A stretch of DNA of 64,000 bases from Nocardioides currus (GCF_003057875.1 NZ_PYXZ01000007.1:235461-299460); one strand, 5' to 3'; numbered from the stretch's first letter, positions 33,963 to 42,845 are shown. A program made the numbers and translations. Notes: generated by a model not told the origin, from the sequence alone.

Positions 33963-35584
33963 TCGGCCACCCGCAACGAGGAGCGGTCGCCGGCCAGCCG
34001 CTTCAGCACCAGCTCGGCGCTGATCAGGCACATCGGGAGCCCGATGCCCGGGACGGTGCTGGCCCCCGCGTAGAACAGGCCGTCGACCTTCGACGACGTG
34101 TTGCCCGGCCGGAGGAACGCACTCTGGCGCAGGGTGTGCTCCAGGCCGAGGGCGCTCCCCCGCCACGCGTTGAAGCGCGTCTCGAAGTCGGCCGGGCCGA
34201 CGGTCTGGCGCACCCGGATGCGGTCCCGCAGGTCCGGGATCCCCGCCCAGGCCGCGACCTGGTCGATCGCCGCGTCGGCCGTGCGCTCCACGACCTCGGA
34301 CCCGCGGCCGTCCGCCCCGCCCTCGCCGATCGACACGTCGGCGGGCACGGGGACGAGGACGAAGAGGTTCTCGCTGCCCGCCGGCGCGACGCTCGGGTCG
34401 CTCTCGGAGGGCTTGCACACGTAGACCGACGCCGGGCTGGGCACGCGGGCGTGGCGCCCGAAGATGTCGCCGAAGTTCTGCTCCCAGTCGGTGGTGAAGA
34501 ACAGGGAGTGGTGCGGCAGCTGTGGCAGCGTCCCGTCCACGCCCAGCATGGCCAGCACCGCACCGGTGCCGGGCGAACGACGCCGCCACGACGAGCGCGG
34601 GTGGGACTGCAGGTCGGGCGGCAGCAGCGTCGTCTCCAGGTGGTGCAGGTCCGCGGCGCCGACGACCACGTCGGCGGCGAGGAGGCGCTGGGTGCCGGCG
34701 GAGGTGGTGTGCACGACCCCCGAGGCCCGGGGCCGACCCCGTCCCGCCGCTGCATCCGTGAGGATCTGCGTCACGGTGGCGCCCCGGTGCAGTCGCGCGC
34801 CGTGCCGCTCCGCGAGCGATGCGATCACCTCGATCAGGCGCGCGAAACCGCCCTGCGGGTAGAGCACGCGGTCACCAAGATCGAGGCGGCTCATCAGGTG
34901 GTACATGCTCGGCGCGCGGGTGGGCGACGACCCGAGGAACACCGCCGGGTAGCCGAGGAGCTGGCGGAGCCGGTGGTCGGAGAACCGATCGGCGACGTGG
35001 GCGTCGAGCGAGCGGGTCAGCAGCCTGCCCAGCCGGGGAGTGCGCCGCAGGACGTCGGTCTGCAGGAACGACGAGGTGGAGTCGAAGTTGCTGTAGAGGA
35101 AACGGCGCAGCGCGAGGTCGTAGGTCTCCTCGGCCGACGCGAGGTAGGCGTCGAAGCGCTCCGCTGCCCCCGGCTCGATCGACTCGAAGACCGCCCGGTT
35201 GTGGGCGCGGTCGGGGCGTACGTCGAGGGGCTGGTCGTGTCCCTCGAAGAAGACGCGGTAGCTCGGGTCGAGCACCGTCAGGTCGAGCTCCGCGGCGGCG
35301 GAGGTGCCGAGCAGTGCGAAGAAGTGCTCGAACACCTCCGGCATGAGGTACCACGACGCGCCGGTGTCGAACCGGAACCCGTCTCGCTCGAGGGTCCCGA
35401 CGCGCCCGCCCAGGTCGTCGTTCTTCTCGAGCACGTCGACGCTGTGGCCGCGTGAGGCCAGGAGTGCTGCCGTGGCCAGACCCGCGATGCCGCCCCCGAC
35501 GACGACCACGCGCCGCGGCCCGCGGTCGGTCGCGGACGTCGACGTGCGGCCCTCTGCCCCACGACCAGGGAGCAGTGACGTCAC
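33959..35584 (-). CDS. crtI: phytoene desaturase
   Basis: Converts phytoene to lycopene through four desaturations, FAD-bound at the membrane. The 541-residue protein has the FAD loop VVVVGGGIAGLATAALLASRG (split near residues 24-44), GGRVGTLERDGFRFDTGASWYLMP, and the C-terminal signature GLFYAGASTVPGIGLPMCLISA. An N-terminal stretch of about 20 residues is low-complexity. GTG 35584 overlaps the crtB stop. Placement between crtB and the cyclase genes supports the assignment over the other CrtI-like protein in the window. Confidence 0.93.
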   Translation of the reverse strand: MTSLLPGRGAEGRTSTSATDRGPRRVVVVGGGIAGLATAALLASRGHSVDVLEKNDDLGGRVGTLERDGFRFDTGASWYLMPEVFEHFFALLGTSAAAELDLTVLDPSYRVFFEGHDQPLDVRPDRAHNRAVFESIEPGAAERFDAYLASAEETYDLALRRFLYSNFDSTSSFLQTDVLRRTPRLGRLLTRSLDAHVADRFSDHRLRQLLGYPAVFLGSSPTRAPSMYHLMSRLDLGDRVLYPQGGFARLIEVIASLAERHGARLHRGATVTQILTDAAAGRGRPRASGVVHTTSAGTQRLLAADVVVGAADLHHLETTLLPPDLQSHPRSSWRRRSPGTGAVLAMLGVDGTLPQLPHHSLFFTTDWEQNFGDIFGRHARVPSPASVYVCKPSESDPSVAPAGSENLFVLVPVPADVSIGEGGADGRGSEVVERTADAAIDQVAAWAGIPDLRDRIRVRQTVGPADFETRFNAWRGSALGLEHTLRQSAFLRPGNTSSKVDGLFYAGASTVPGIGLPMCLISAELVLKRLAGDRSSLRVAE

Positions 35585-36465
35585 GACCGCCCGCCGTAGA
35601 GCGCGCCGGCGACGAGCCTCAGCTTGACCGGGTCGGGGACGCGGACCCGGGTCTGCCGGATCTGCGCGGCCGGTGTGGCGCGCAGCCGGTCGGCCAGCTC
35701 GAGGAACGTGGCGTGAGCAACCCGGACCGCCCGACGACTGCTCGGGGGGAGGTCGGGGACGACGGCCGCGGCGGCGTCGAGATCGGCGGCGATGTCGGCG
35801 AGGATCCGGTCCCGGTCGCCATCGCAGAACGCGTCCACGTCCAGGTCCGGGAAGTAGCTGCGCCCGAGCAGGTCGACGTCCTCGGCGAGGTCGCGCAGGA
35901 AGTTGAGCTTCTGGAACGCGGCGCCCAGACGGCGGGCCCCCGGTGCCAGGCGCGCGTAGTCGTCCGACCGGTCCTCGGGCCCCACCTCGGCGAGGAAGAC
36001 GCGCAGGCACATCAGCCCGACGACCTCCGCGGACCCGTAGACGTAGCGGTCGAAGGTCTCCACGGTGTGGGAGTCGGTCTCGAGGTCCGTCCGCATCGAG
36101 GCGAAGAAGGGGTCGATCAGCTCCTCGCCGATGCCGCACCGCACAGCCGTCCTCGCGAATGCGTGCACGACCAGGTTGGCGCTGTAGCCGTGGCGCAGCG
36201 CGTGCCGCACGTCGTCGTGCAGCCACGACAGCATCCTGGCCCGGGGCTCGGCGCCGAGGCTGGTGTCGGGGTTGTCGACGATCTCGTCGGCCACCCGGAC
36301 CAGGGCGTAGACGTTGCGCACCTCGGTCCGCACCGGCTCCGCCAGCAGCCGGGACGCGAGACCGAAGGAGCTGGAGAACGCGCGGATCACGATGGCCGCA
36401 CTGCCCTCGGAGACCGAGTCGTAGAGGCTGCGCACGGGTCGGCGGTGAAGCAGGTGGATGGTCAC
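35581..36465 (-). CDS. crtB: phytoene synthase
   Basis: Joins two geranylgeranyl diphosphates head to head to phytoene. The 294-residue protein has both Asp-rich sites of squalene/phytoene synthases: VRVADEIVDNPD (residues about 56-67) and FLRDLAEDVDLLGRSYFP (about 178-195), with SSSFGLASRLL near the N-terminus. GTG 36465 overlaps the crtE stop. Confidence 0.94.
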   Translation of the reverse strand: MTIHLLHRRPVRSLYDSVSEGSAAIVIRAFSSSFGLASRLLAEPVRTEVRNVYALVRVADEIVDNPDTSLGAEPRARMLSWLHDDVRHALRHGYSANLVVHAFARTAVRCGIGEELIDPFFASMRTDLETDSHTVETFDRYVYGSAEVVGLMCLRVFLAEVGPEDRSDDYARLAPGARRLGAAFQKLNFLRDLAEDVDLLGRSYFPDLDVDAFCDGDRDRILADIAADLDAAAAVVPDLPPSSRRAVRVAHATFLELADRLRATPAAQIRQTRVRVPDPVKLRLVAGALYGGRS

Positions 36466-37535
36466 GCCGCGACCTCGTCGCTCCCGGCCAACGCCGGCGG
36501 ACGGCGCAGCACGACCTCCAGGGCGGCCATGGAGACGCCCAGCTGCTCGATCTCCGACCGAGCGGCCGTCTGGTGGCCGGCGGCCAACGCATCGACGAAC
36601 TCGCGCGACCCCGAGGTGGTGAGGAGTGCTCGCACCTCGCCCAGCTCGTCCTGCGTCAGCTCGCGCCCGAGGTAGGTCCGGATGCGCGTCCACTCCCCGG
36701 TCGAGCGGGCATGCGTCAGGAGCGGCGTCTGCTTGACGGTGCGCAGGTCGCTGGTGGCGCTCTTGCCGGTCCGACGCGGGTCGCCGAAGACCCCGATGAG
36801 GTCGTCGAAGAGCTGGAACGCGATGCCCAGCGAGCGACCGACCCGGCCGAGCCGCTCGACCGCGCCGCCCTCGGCACCGGCGAGCACGGCCCCGGCGCGC
36901 AGGGGCAGCGCGAAGGAGTAGGCGCTGGTCTTCTGCTCGGCCATCGCCAGGCTCTCCTCGAGCGTCGCGGCGTGGGTGCCCATCGAGAGCCGCACGTCCG
37001 CCAGCTCGCCGGCGGCCGTGGTGTGGAGCGCGGCGTCGAACAGGTCCAGCAGCTCGTGGGTGACCGCCTCGGACGCCCCGCACGTGGCCACAGCACGCAC
37101 CGACGCGGCCAGCGCGAGGTCGCCCGCCAGGATCCCCGCCGTCCGCGCGAGGCTGTCGGCCTGGTCGACCGACGCGCCGTCGCCGAGCGCCGACGCGCGG
37201 AACGTGCCGCTCACGTTCGGACGTCCGCGACGCACGTCGTCACCGTCGATGAGGTCGTCGTGGATGACGAAGGCGGTGTGCATCAGCTCCACGGCGGCCC
37301 CGACCGCGGCCGCCGCCTGCTGCTGGTCGCCGCCGAAGGCATCGTGCGCGGCCATGACCAGGACCGGCCGGAAGCGCTTGCCCCCGCGCGTCGCGGCAGC
37401 CAGTGCGTCCCACAGCCTGGCGTGCTGGGCGTCGTTCGCCGCGGCCCGGGCACGTCCGGCCTCCAGCATCCGGTCGATGGCCTCGTCCCAGGGGGCGGGG
37501 TCGCCACGAACGGCTGAGGTGTCCCCCTGCAGCAT
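36462..37535 (-). CDS. crtE: geranylgeranyl diphosphate synthase
   Basis: Chain-elongating prenyltransferase of 357 residues that makes the C20 precursor of carotenoids. The first Asp-rich motif is HDDLID (residues 92-97) with GGKRFRP at about 51-57, and the second is FQLFDDLIGVFGD near 240. The start is taken at ATG 37535, which has AGAGGGA at proper distance; ATG 37550 in frame is possible. First gene of the nine-gene carotenoid operon and directly behind the GGGTAC promoter. Its product could also serve the UbiA enzyme at 11859. Confidence 0.93.
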   Translation of the reverse strand: MLQGDTSAVRGDPAPWDEAIDRMLEAGRARAAANDAQHARLWDALAAATRGGKRFRPVLVMAAHDAFGGDQQQAAAAVGAAVELMHTAFVIHDDLIDGDDVRRGRPNVSGTFRASALGDGASVDQADSLARTAGILAGDLALAASVRAVATCGASEAVTHELLDLFDAALHTTAAGELADVRLSMGTHAATLEESLAMAEQKTSAYSFALPLRAGAVLAGAEGGAVERLGRVGRSLGIAFQLFDDLIGVFGDPRRTGKSATSDLRTVKQTPLLTHARSTGEWTRIRTYLGRELTQDELGEVRALLTTSGSREFVDALAAGHQTAARSEIEQLGVSMAALEVVLRRPPALAGSDEVAA

Positions 37536-37573
37536 GCGTGTCCCTCTCATCCCTCCGACCCCGAGAGGCGACG

Positions 37574-37597
37574 GTACCCGGTGCCGGTGGCTCCATG
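37574..37597 (-). promoter_or_regulatory. SigB-type promoter of the carotenoid operon
   Basis: Minus strand CATG (37594-37597), 14 bases, GGGTAC (37574-37579), then 38 bases to ATG 37535. Alternative-sigma control of carotenoid genes is known in Streptomyces (CrtS, LitS). Confidence 0.75.
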
Positions 37598-37617
37598 CGC
37601 GCAGTGCCCCGACGCCA

Positions 37618-38430
37618 CTAGCTGGCGACCCGCCCTTCCAGCGTGCAGCGCATCCCGTCGAGTGCCGAGGCGAGGATGCGCGAGACCTGCGCCTGACCGA
37701 CCCCGATGTCCGCCCCGATCTCGTTCTGGGTGCGGTCCTCGAAGTACCTCATGTAGACCACGTGCCGTTCGCGCTCGGTCAGGTCGAGCAGGGCCGGGAT
37801 GACCATCATCCGGGCCTCGCACGCGGGCAGGTCGCGGTCGTCGGCTGCGAGCGTCGACCCGATGTCGCCCGTCTCGCCGTCGTCGGAGAGGCGCTGGTCG
37901 AGGGACGTCGCGTGGAAGCAGCCGCGAGCGGACTCGGCCTCGGCGTGCTCCCGGGCCGAGATCCCGAGTGCAGAGACCAGCTCGGCGGTGTCCGGTCGCC
38001 GCCCGAGCTCGGCGCTGAGGTCCTCCGCCATCCGGGCGGAGCGCTGCTGGTTCTCCTGCACCCGCCGCGTCGGCTTCACCATCCAGCCGAGGTCGCGGAA
38101 GTGGCGCTGCACCTCGCCGCGGATCGTCGGGACGGCATAGGCGAGGAAATCGTGGTTGCGCGAGGCGTCGAAGCGACGGATCGCCTTGACCAGCGCCTCG
38201 CACGCGACCTGCTCGAGGTCCTCGAGGTCGATGCCGCGCTGGGCGAACCGCCGAGCCACGCTGCGCGCGACTCCCATGTTGATCAGCAACACCTCCTCAC
38301 GCAGCTCGTCGAGGCGGTCGATGTTGTCGGGGAGGGAGGCGGCGGCGAACAGGGCGGCCGTCCGATCCCTACGGTGCTCGCGGTCCCGGCTGGACGCGCG
38401 GACAGAAGGTCGTTCCTGGACGATGGTCAT
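37618..38430 (-). CDS. SigB/SigF-type RNA polymerase sigma factor
   Basis: A 270-residue group 3 sigma factor of the SigB/SigF/SigG family. Region 2 is at residues about 40-115 (LEDLEQVACEALVKAIRRFD and the FLAYAVPTIRGEVQRHFRD element), region 3 at about 115-190, and region 4 ends in TQNEIGADIGVGQAQVSRILA (helix-turn-helix, about 235-258). Such sigma factors read promoters with a GGGTA -10. ATG 38430 is chosen, with AGGTGA upstream; GTG 38439 is in frame. No anti-sigma factor gene is adjacent. Likely regulator of the GGGTAC promoters in the window. Confidence 0.92.
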   Translation of the reverse strand: MTIVQERPSVRASSRDREHRRDRTAALFAAASLPDNIDRLDELREEVLLINMGVARSVARRFAQRGIDLEDLEQVACEALVKAIRRFDASRNHDFLAYAVPTIRGEVQRHFRDLGWMVKPTRRVQENQQRSARMAEDLSAELGRRPDTAELVSALGISAREHAEAESARGCFHATSLDQRLSDDGETGDIGSTLAADDRDLPACEARMMVIPALLDLTERERHVVYMRYFEDRTQNEIGADIGVGQAQVSRILASALDGMRCTLEGRVAS

Positions 38431-38523
38431 GATGCTCACCTGACGGTGACGGTGCGATGGAGGCCCGCTGTTGGAGCCGAGGGGTCACCCGTTCGAGACG
38501 AGAGGTGCCCGACGCACTCGTCG

Positions 38524-38552
38524 AACGTAGCCTTCCCCGGTATCGGCCGCAA
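38524..38552 (-). promoter_or_regulatory. possible housekeeping promoter of the sigma gene
   Basis: Minus strand TTGCGG (38547-38552), 17 bases, TACGTT (38524-38529). No GGGTAC faces the sigma gene, so it may not be autoregulated. Confidence 0.3.
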
Positions 38553-38596
38553 GGGCGCCACGGGGCCTGGAGGTGAACCCTGATCGACATGGGCGA

Positions 38597-38621
38597 GAAT
38601 CAACCGTCCGGGAGCGGGTAT
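38597..38621 (+). promoter_or_regulatory. SigB-type promoter of the glycosyltransferase operon
   Basis: GAAT (38597-38600), 15 bases, GGGTAT (38616-38621), then 8 bases to ATG 38630. The -35 fits the GNNT form known for Streptomyces SigB-class promoters. Confidence 0.5.
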
Positions 38622-38629
38622 CAGGGTGC

Positions 38630-39736
38630 ATGACGCTCACCCACGAACGCAGCTCGACGCAGCACGCGTCGCCCTGCACGATCGCGTCCGTGCCCTCGGG
38701 GCACGTGTACGTCCGGCACCTCTCGCCCCTCTCGGGCGGCGGGCCGCGCCGCCTCCTCGATCCGGACCCCGCCGATCCTCGTCGACCGGCCGGGAACACG
38801 TGGTGGCCGCCGAGCATGCTCGAGCCGTCATGGGCGGAGCAGAACGCGTTCGACGTCTTCCACCTCCACTTCGGTTTCGACGCCCGCACACCCGAGGAGC
38901 TCGATCGGCTCACCCGCACGCTCCGCGACCGTGGCAAGCCGTTCGTGTTCACCGTGCACGACCTGCGCAACCCCCACCACCGCGACCGCGCACTGCACGA
39001 CGAGCACCTCGACGTGCTGGTCCCCGCGGCTGACGAGATCGTCACCCTCACCCAGGGCGCAGCAGACGCGATCCGTGCACGCTGGGGTCGCACCGCCCAT
39101 GTCTCACCCCATCCGCACGTGGTGGACCTGCAGACGATGGCGGTGGCCATGGACGTGCGGACCAAGTGGCTCGACCGGCCCTTCCGTGTCGGGCTGCACC
39201 TCAAGAGCCTGCGCCCCAACATGGCCCCCCTGCAGATCCTGCCGACGCTGGTGTCCACCGTGGCGGACCTTGACGGTGCGGTGCTGCAGGTCAACGGGCA
39301 CCGGGACGTGTTCGACCCCACCGGCGAGCACCACGACCCCGAGCTCGTCGGCTTCCTGCGCGCCGAGGAGCGACGAGGACGTGTCGAGCTCCACGTGCAC
39401 GACTACTTCTCCGAGGCAGAGCTCTGGTCCTACCTCGCCTCCCTCGACGTGTCGGTGCTGCCCTACCGATTCGGCACGCACTCCGGCTGGCTCGAGGCGT
39501 GCCGGGACCTCGGCGCCACGGTGGTCGCGCCGACGTGTGGCTTCTACGCCGAGCAGGGCCCGGTGCTGTCCTACGTGCACGACGAGCAGTCGTTCGACGC
39601 GGACTCGTTGCGCGCAGCGGTGCGCGATGCCTTCGTCCGCCGCCCCCAGCTGGGAGCGAGCATCGATGAGCGCCGCACCCAGCGTCGGGAGGTGGCGGCC
39701 TTCCACGACGACCTGTACCGATCGTTGACCGCATGA
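38630..39736 (+). CDS. GT4-like glycosyltransferase
   Basis: A 368-residue GT-B fold protein. Marks are FDVFHLHFGFDART (residues about 74-87), FVFTVHDLRNPHHRD, and the weaker C-terminal donor domain (GLHLKSLRPNMAPLQIL, SVLPYRFGTHSGWLEACRDLGATVVAP). The usual E-x7-E is only partly kept (GTHSGWLEACRDLG). First of four glycosyltransferase genes joined by ATGA/GTGA overlaps, transcribed away from the sigma gene. ATG 38630 follows from the promoter position. Confidence 0.75.
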   Translation: MTLTHERSSTQHASPCTIASVPSGHVYVRHLSPLSGGGPRRLLDPDPADPRRPAGNTWWPPSMLEPSWAEQNAFDVFHLHFGFDARTPEELDRLTRTLRDRGKPFVFTVHDLRNPHHRDRALHDEHLDVLVPAADEIVTLTQGAADAIRARWGRTAHVSPHPHVVDLQTMAVAMDVRTKWLDRPFRVGLHLKSLRPNMAPLQILPTLVSTVADLDGAVLQVNGHRDVFDPTGEHHDPELVGFLRAEERRGRVELHVHDYFSEAELWSYLASLDVSVLPYRFGTHSGWLEACRDLGATVVAPTCGFYAEQGPVLSYVHDEQSFDADSLRAAVRDAFVRRPQLGASIDERRTQRREVAAFHDDLYRSLTA

Positions 39737-40827
39737 GGCCCGTCGACGAGAGGAACCGCCTCCGGATCTGCCTGATCGCCCACTGCCGCTTCCCGATCCG
39801 CGAACCCTTCACCGGCGGGCTGGAGTCCATGACCTGGCACCTCGCCCACGAGCTCGTGCGTCGTGGTCACGAGGTGGCCGTGTTCGCCGCCCCGGGCTCC
39901 GATCCCGAGCTGCAGGTCATCGACCTGCCCGTCTCACCACTGCCCGGTGACGGCACCGGCCGGCTGGACGTGGACACCCCGGCGCCGGTGGCCGTCGCGG
40001 ACCACCACGCCTACCTGTCCTTGATGCTCGACCTGGCGCGGGAGGGCACCACCAGGTTCGACGTGGTGCACAACAACAGCCTGCACTACCTCCCGGTGGC
40101 GATGGCCCCGGCCCTGTCCGTCCCGCTGGTGACCACGCTGCACACGCCACCGCTGACGTGGCTCGAGTCGGCGATCCGCATCGACGCCGGCGCCAGCACG
40201 TTCGCCGCGGTCTCCTCCTTCACCGCCGACGCCTGGTCGGGGGTGGTCGACTCCGTGTGCGTCCCCAACGGCGTCGACACCGAGCGGTGGAGGCCCGGAC
40301 CAGGCGGACCGACGGCCGTGTGGTCGGGCCGACTGGTCCCCGAGAAGGCACCCCACGAGGCGATCGACGCAGCGCGGCGTGCCGGGGTCCCCCTGGTGCT
40401 GGCCGGTCCCGTCCTCGACCCGGCCTACTTCCGCGCGAGCGTCGAGCCGCGTCTCGGTGGAGACGTCACCTGGGCCGGTCACCTGCACCAGGACGCCCTC
40501 GCCGACCTGGTCGGGCGGTCCGCGGTCGCCGTCGTCACGCCGGCCTGGGACGAGCCCTACGGTCTCGTCGCCGCCGAGGCCATGTCCTGTGGCACCCCCG
40601 TCGCGGCGTACGCCCGCGGCGCCCTCCCCGAGATCGTCGGCCCCTCCGTCGGCCGCCTCGCGGCGCCGGGCGACCTGGACATGCTCGCGGAAGCCATCCG
40701 CGACGCCGCGACCCTCGATCGCGCTGCCGTCAGGGCACACGCGGTGGAGCAGCTCTCCCTGACCCGGATGGTCGACGAGTACGAAGCGATGTACCTGCGA
40801 CTGGCGCGCTGCGACGCCGCCGCGTGA
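39733..40827 (+). CDS. GT4 glycosyltransferase
   Basis: A 364-residue retaining GT-B sugar transferase: acceptor-side start ICLIAHCRFPIREPFTGGLESMTWHLAHEL, VPNGVDTERWRP at residues about 178-189, WSGRLVPEKAPHEAI and the nucleotide-sugar motif EPYGLVAAEAMSCGTPVAAY near 276. Closely resembles mycosyl/mannosyltransferase-type enzymes. Donor and acceptor unknown. ATG 39733 overlaps the previous stop. Confidence 0.87.
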   Translation: MRPVDERNRLRICLIAHCRFPIREPFTGGLESMTWHLAHELVRRGHEVAVFAAPGSDPELQVIDLPVSPLPGDGTGRLDVDTPAPVAVADHHAYLSLMLDLAREGTTRFDVVHNNSLHYLPVAMAPALSVPLVTTLHTPPLTWLESAIRIDAGASTFAAVSSFTADAWSGVVDSVCVPNGVDTERWRPGPGGPTAVWSGRLVPEKAPHEAIDAARRAGVPLVLAGPVLDPAYFRASVEPRLGGDVTWAGHLHQDALADLVGRSAVAVVTPAWDEPYGLVAAEAMSCGTPVAAYARGALPEIVGPSVGRLAAPGDLDMLAEAIRDAATLDRAAVRAHAVEQLSLTRMVDEYEAMYLRLARCDAAA

Positions 40828-41858
40828 GGGCGGGGGCCGTGATCGGCTACTACGTGCACCACCACGGCAACGGCCACCTGCACCGCGCCCAGACCATCGC
40901 GGCCGCAAGCGAGGTCTCCGTCACCGGGCTCTCGTCACTGCCCCGGCCACGGACGTGGACCGGCGACTGGGTCCAGCTGGCCCGCGACGACGGGGACGCC
41001 GCGGGGTACGCCGCCGGGCGCGACGTCACCGCCCACGGCCGTCTCCACTGGGTGCCGCTGGGCGACCCGGGACTGCGCGGGCGGATGGCGTCGCTGTCGC
41101 ACTGGATCGACCGGACCTCCCCGCAGGCCATGGTCGTGGACCAGTCCGTCGAGGTGTGCCTGCTCGCCCGCCTGCACGGGGTGCCGACCATCGGGCTGAC
41201 GGCCCCCGGTCACCGCACCGACCCTGCCCACCGCCTCGGCTTCGACGCCTGCACCGAGCTCGTCGGGCCGTGGCCCGCAGGCTGGACGGACCGCATGCTG
41301 CCCGGGCAGGACGACGAGGTGGCGACGCGCTTCCACGCCGTGGGCGGCGTGTCCCGTTTGCCGGTCGCCGCCCGCAGCCGGTCGTGGCGACGGCGCCCGC
41401 ACGCGGTGCTGCTCGCCGGCACCGGCGGTGACGGCTTCACCCGCGATTCCGTCGCCGCGATGCAGGCACGGACGCCGGGGTGGGACTGGACCGTGCTGAG
41501 CCGGACCCTGGGCACCTGGCACGCAGACCCCGCCTCGGTGCTGGCGAAGTCGGACGTGGCCGTGATCCACCCGGGCCAGAACTCGCTCGCGGAGATCGCC
41601 GCGTCACGGCTGCCGGCCGTCGTCGTGCCCGCTCCCCGCCCGTTCGACGAGCAGCACGTGACGGCCGACGCGCTCCGGCACGGCTGGCCCGCCGTGGTCG
41701 TGGACAACGTCTCGGACGCCGGCGTCTCGTGGGCCGACGTCCTCGACCGCGCCAGGGGCCTGGACGGTGAGGCGTGGAGCGGATGGGTCGACGGGCGCGC
41801 CGCGCACCGGGCGGCCCAGGTCGTGGCACGCGCGGTCGACCGGGCCGGGCTCCCGTGA
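40824..41858 (+). CDS. MurG/UGT-like glycosyltransferase
   Basis: A 344-residue GT-B protein. The N-terminus has GYYVHHHGNGHLHRAQTI, the glycine-histidine loop of the GT1/GT28 type. The C-terminal donor region reads IHPGQNSLAEIAASRLPAVVVPAPRPFDEQ (residues about 248-277), like the H-x-G-x2-(S/T)-x2-E region. Soluble. GTG 40824 overlaps the previous stop (GTG 40839 also possible). It lies between a GT4 and a GT2 gene, so the operon may assemble a short oligosaccharide. Confidence 0.8.
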   Translation: MRAGAVIGYYVHHHGNGHLHRAQTIAAASEVSVTGLSSLPRPRTWTGDWVQLARDDGDAAGYAAGRDVTAHGRLHWVPLGDPGLRGRMASLSHWIDRTSPQAMVVDQSVEVCLLARLHGVPTIGLTAPGHRTDPAHRLGFDACTELVGPWPAGWTDRMLPGQDDEVATRFHAVGGVSRLPVAARSRSWRRRPHAVLLAGTGGDGFTRDSVAAMQARTPGWDWTVLSRTLGTWHADPASVLAKSDVAVIHPGQNSLAEIAASRLPAVVVPAPRPFDEQHVTADALRHGWPAVVVDNVSDAGVSWADVLDRARGLDGEAWSGWVDGRAAHRAAQVVARAVDRAGLP

Positions 41859-42667
41859 GCGGCGTCGCCGTCGTCACGGTCGCGCACGGTCGCCACGACC
41901 ACCTCGCCGGCCAGCGCTTGTCCCTCGACCGCTCCGCGCGCACGCCCGACGCGCACGTCGTCGTCGCGATGGACGACCCCCACCTCGTGGCGAGCGGGAT
42001 CGCCCGCGTCGTCGTCGACACGACGCCCCAGGGTCTTCCGCTCGCGGCCGCCCGCAACCGCGGTGCCGACGAGGCCCTGCGCCTGGGCGCCGACGTAGTG
42101 GTGTTCCTCGACGTCGACTGCCTGGTCGGCCCGTCGCTCCTCGGCGCCTACGCCGACGCGGTCCGGGGCGACCCCGAGACCGTGTGGTCGGGGCCGGTGA
42201 CCTACCTCGACCCTCCGCCGCGCGGCGGCTACGACCTCGACCGGCTGGACGAGCTCGACTCCCCCCACCCCGCCCGTCCCGCCCCGGCTCCCGGCGAGCT
42301 CACGACGGGCGCGGACCCGGCCCTGTTCTGGTCGCTCTCCTTCGCCTGCTCGAGCGCCGCGTGGAAGCGCACCGACGGCTTCTGCGAGGACTACGCGGGG
42401 TACGGCGGGGAGGACACCGACTTCGCCCGCGTCGTCGACTCCGTCGGACTCGGGCTCGGGTGGGTGGGTGCGGCCCGCGCGTTCCACCAGTGGCACCCGG
42501 TCTCCCGGCCCCCGGTCGAGCACCTTGCCGACATCGTGCGCAACGCCGAGATCTTCCGCTCCCGCTGGGGCGAGATCCCGATGCGCGGGTGGCTCGACGA
42601 GTTCGAGCGTCGCGGCCTCGCCCGCACGGACGAGCAGGGCCGGTGGCGGGTCGTCGCCCCGGGATGA
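41855..42667 (+). CDS. GT2 glycosyltransferase
   Basis: A 270-residue GT-A enzyme. It has VVTVAHGRHDHLAGQ at the start, the metal site VVFLDVDCLVG (residues about 83-93) and a C-terminal GGEDTDFARVV motif (about 188-198) with FHQWHP, as in the galactosyltransferase-like Glyco_transf_7C region. A similar architecture is at 45333. GTG 41855 overlaps the previous stop. The downstream promoter at 42663 overlaps its last codons. Confidence 0.84.
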   Translation: MSGVAVVTVAHGRHDHLAGQRLSLDRSARTPDAHVVVAMDDPHLVASGIARVVVDTTPQGLPLAAARNRGADEALRLGADVVVFLDVDCLVGPSLLGAYADAVRGDPETVWSGPVTYLDPPPRGGYDLDRLDELDSPHPARPAPAPGELTTGADPALFWSLSFACSSAAWKRTDGFCEDYAGYGGEDTDFARVVDSVGLGLGWVGAARAFHQWHPVSRPPVEHLADIVRNAEIFRSRWGEIPMRGWLDEFERRGLARTDEQGRWRVVAPG

Positions 42668-42687
42668 CCTGGGAGCGATCGGGGTAC
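42663..42687 (+). promoter_or_regulatory. SigB-type promoter of the small acidic protein/DUF6328 pair
   Basis: GATG (42663-42666), 15 bases, GGGTAC (42682-42687), then 8 bases to ATG 42696. It overlaps the end of the GT2 gene. Confidence 0.6.
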
Positions 42688-42695
42688 GCATCCTC

Positions 42696-42830
42696 ATGAC
42701 CATGCGAGGCACCGACCACGACCAGGACGCCGAACCTCCCACCCCGGACGGACGGGAACCGGACACCGAGCCGCTCGACCCGGACTCCGAGCCTGCCAGC
42801 GACCCGGACCCCGACCCCCGGGACTCCTGA
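42696..42830 (+). CDS. small acidic, proline-rich protein
   Basis: A 44-residue protein made mostly of Asp, Glu and Pro (TEPLDPDSEPASDPDPDPRDS). Unknown function, no hydrophobic part, probably disordered. The promoter 8 bases upstream and the position just before the DUF6328 gene (15 bases) support a real, cotranscribed gene. Compare the small acidic proteins at 4749 and 4984. Confidence 0.5.
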   Translation: MTMRGTDHDQDAEPPTPDGREPDTEPLDPDSEPASDPDPDPRDS

Positions 42831-42845
42831 AGTCGGCGTGACCAG

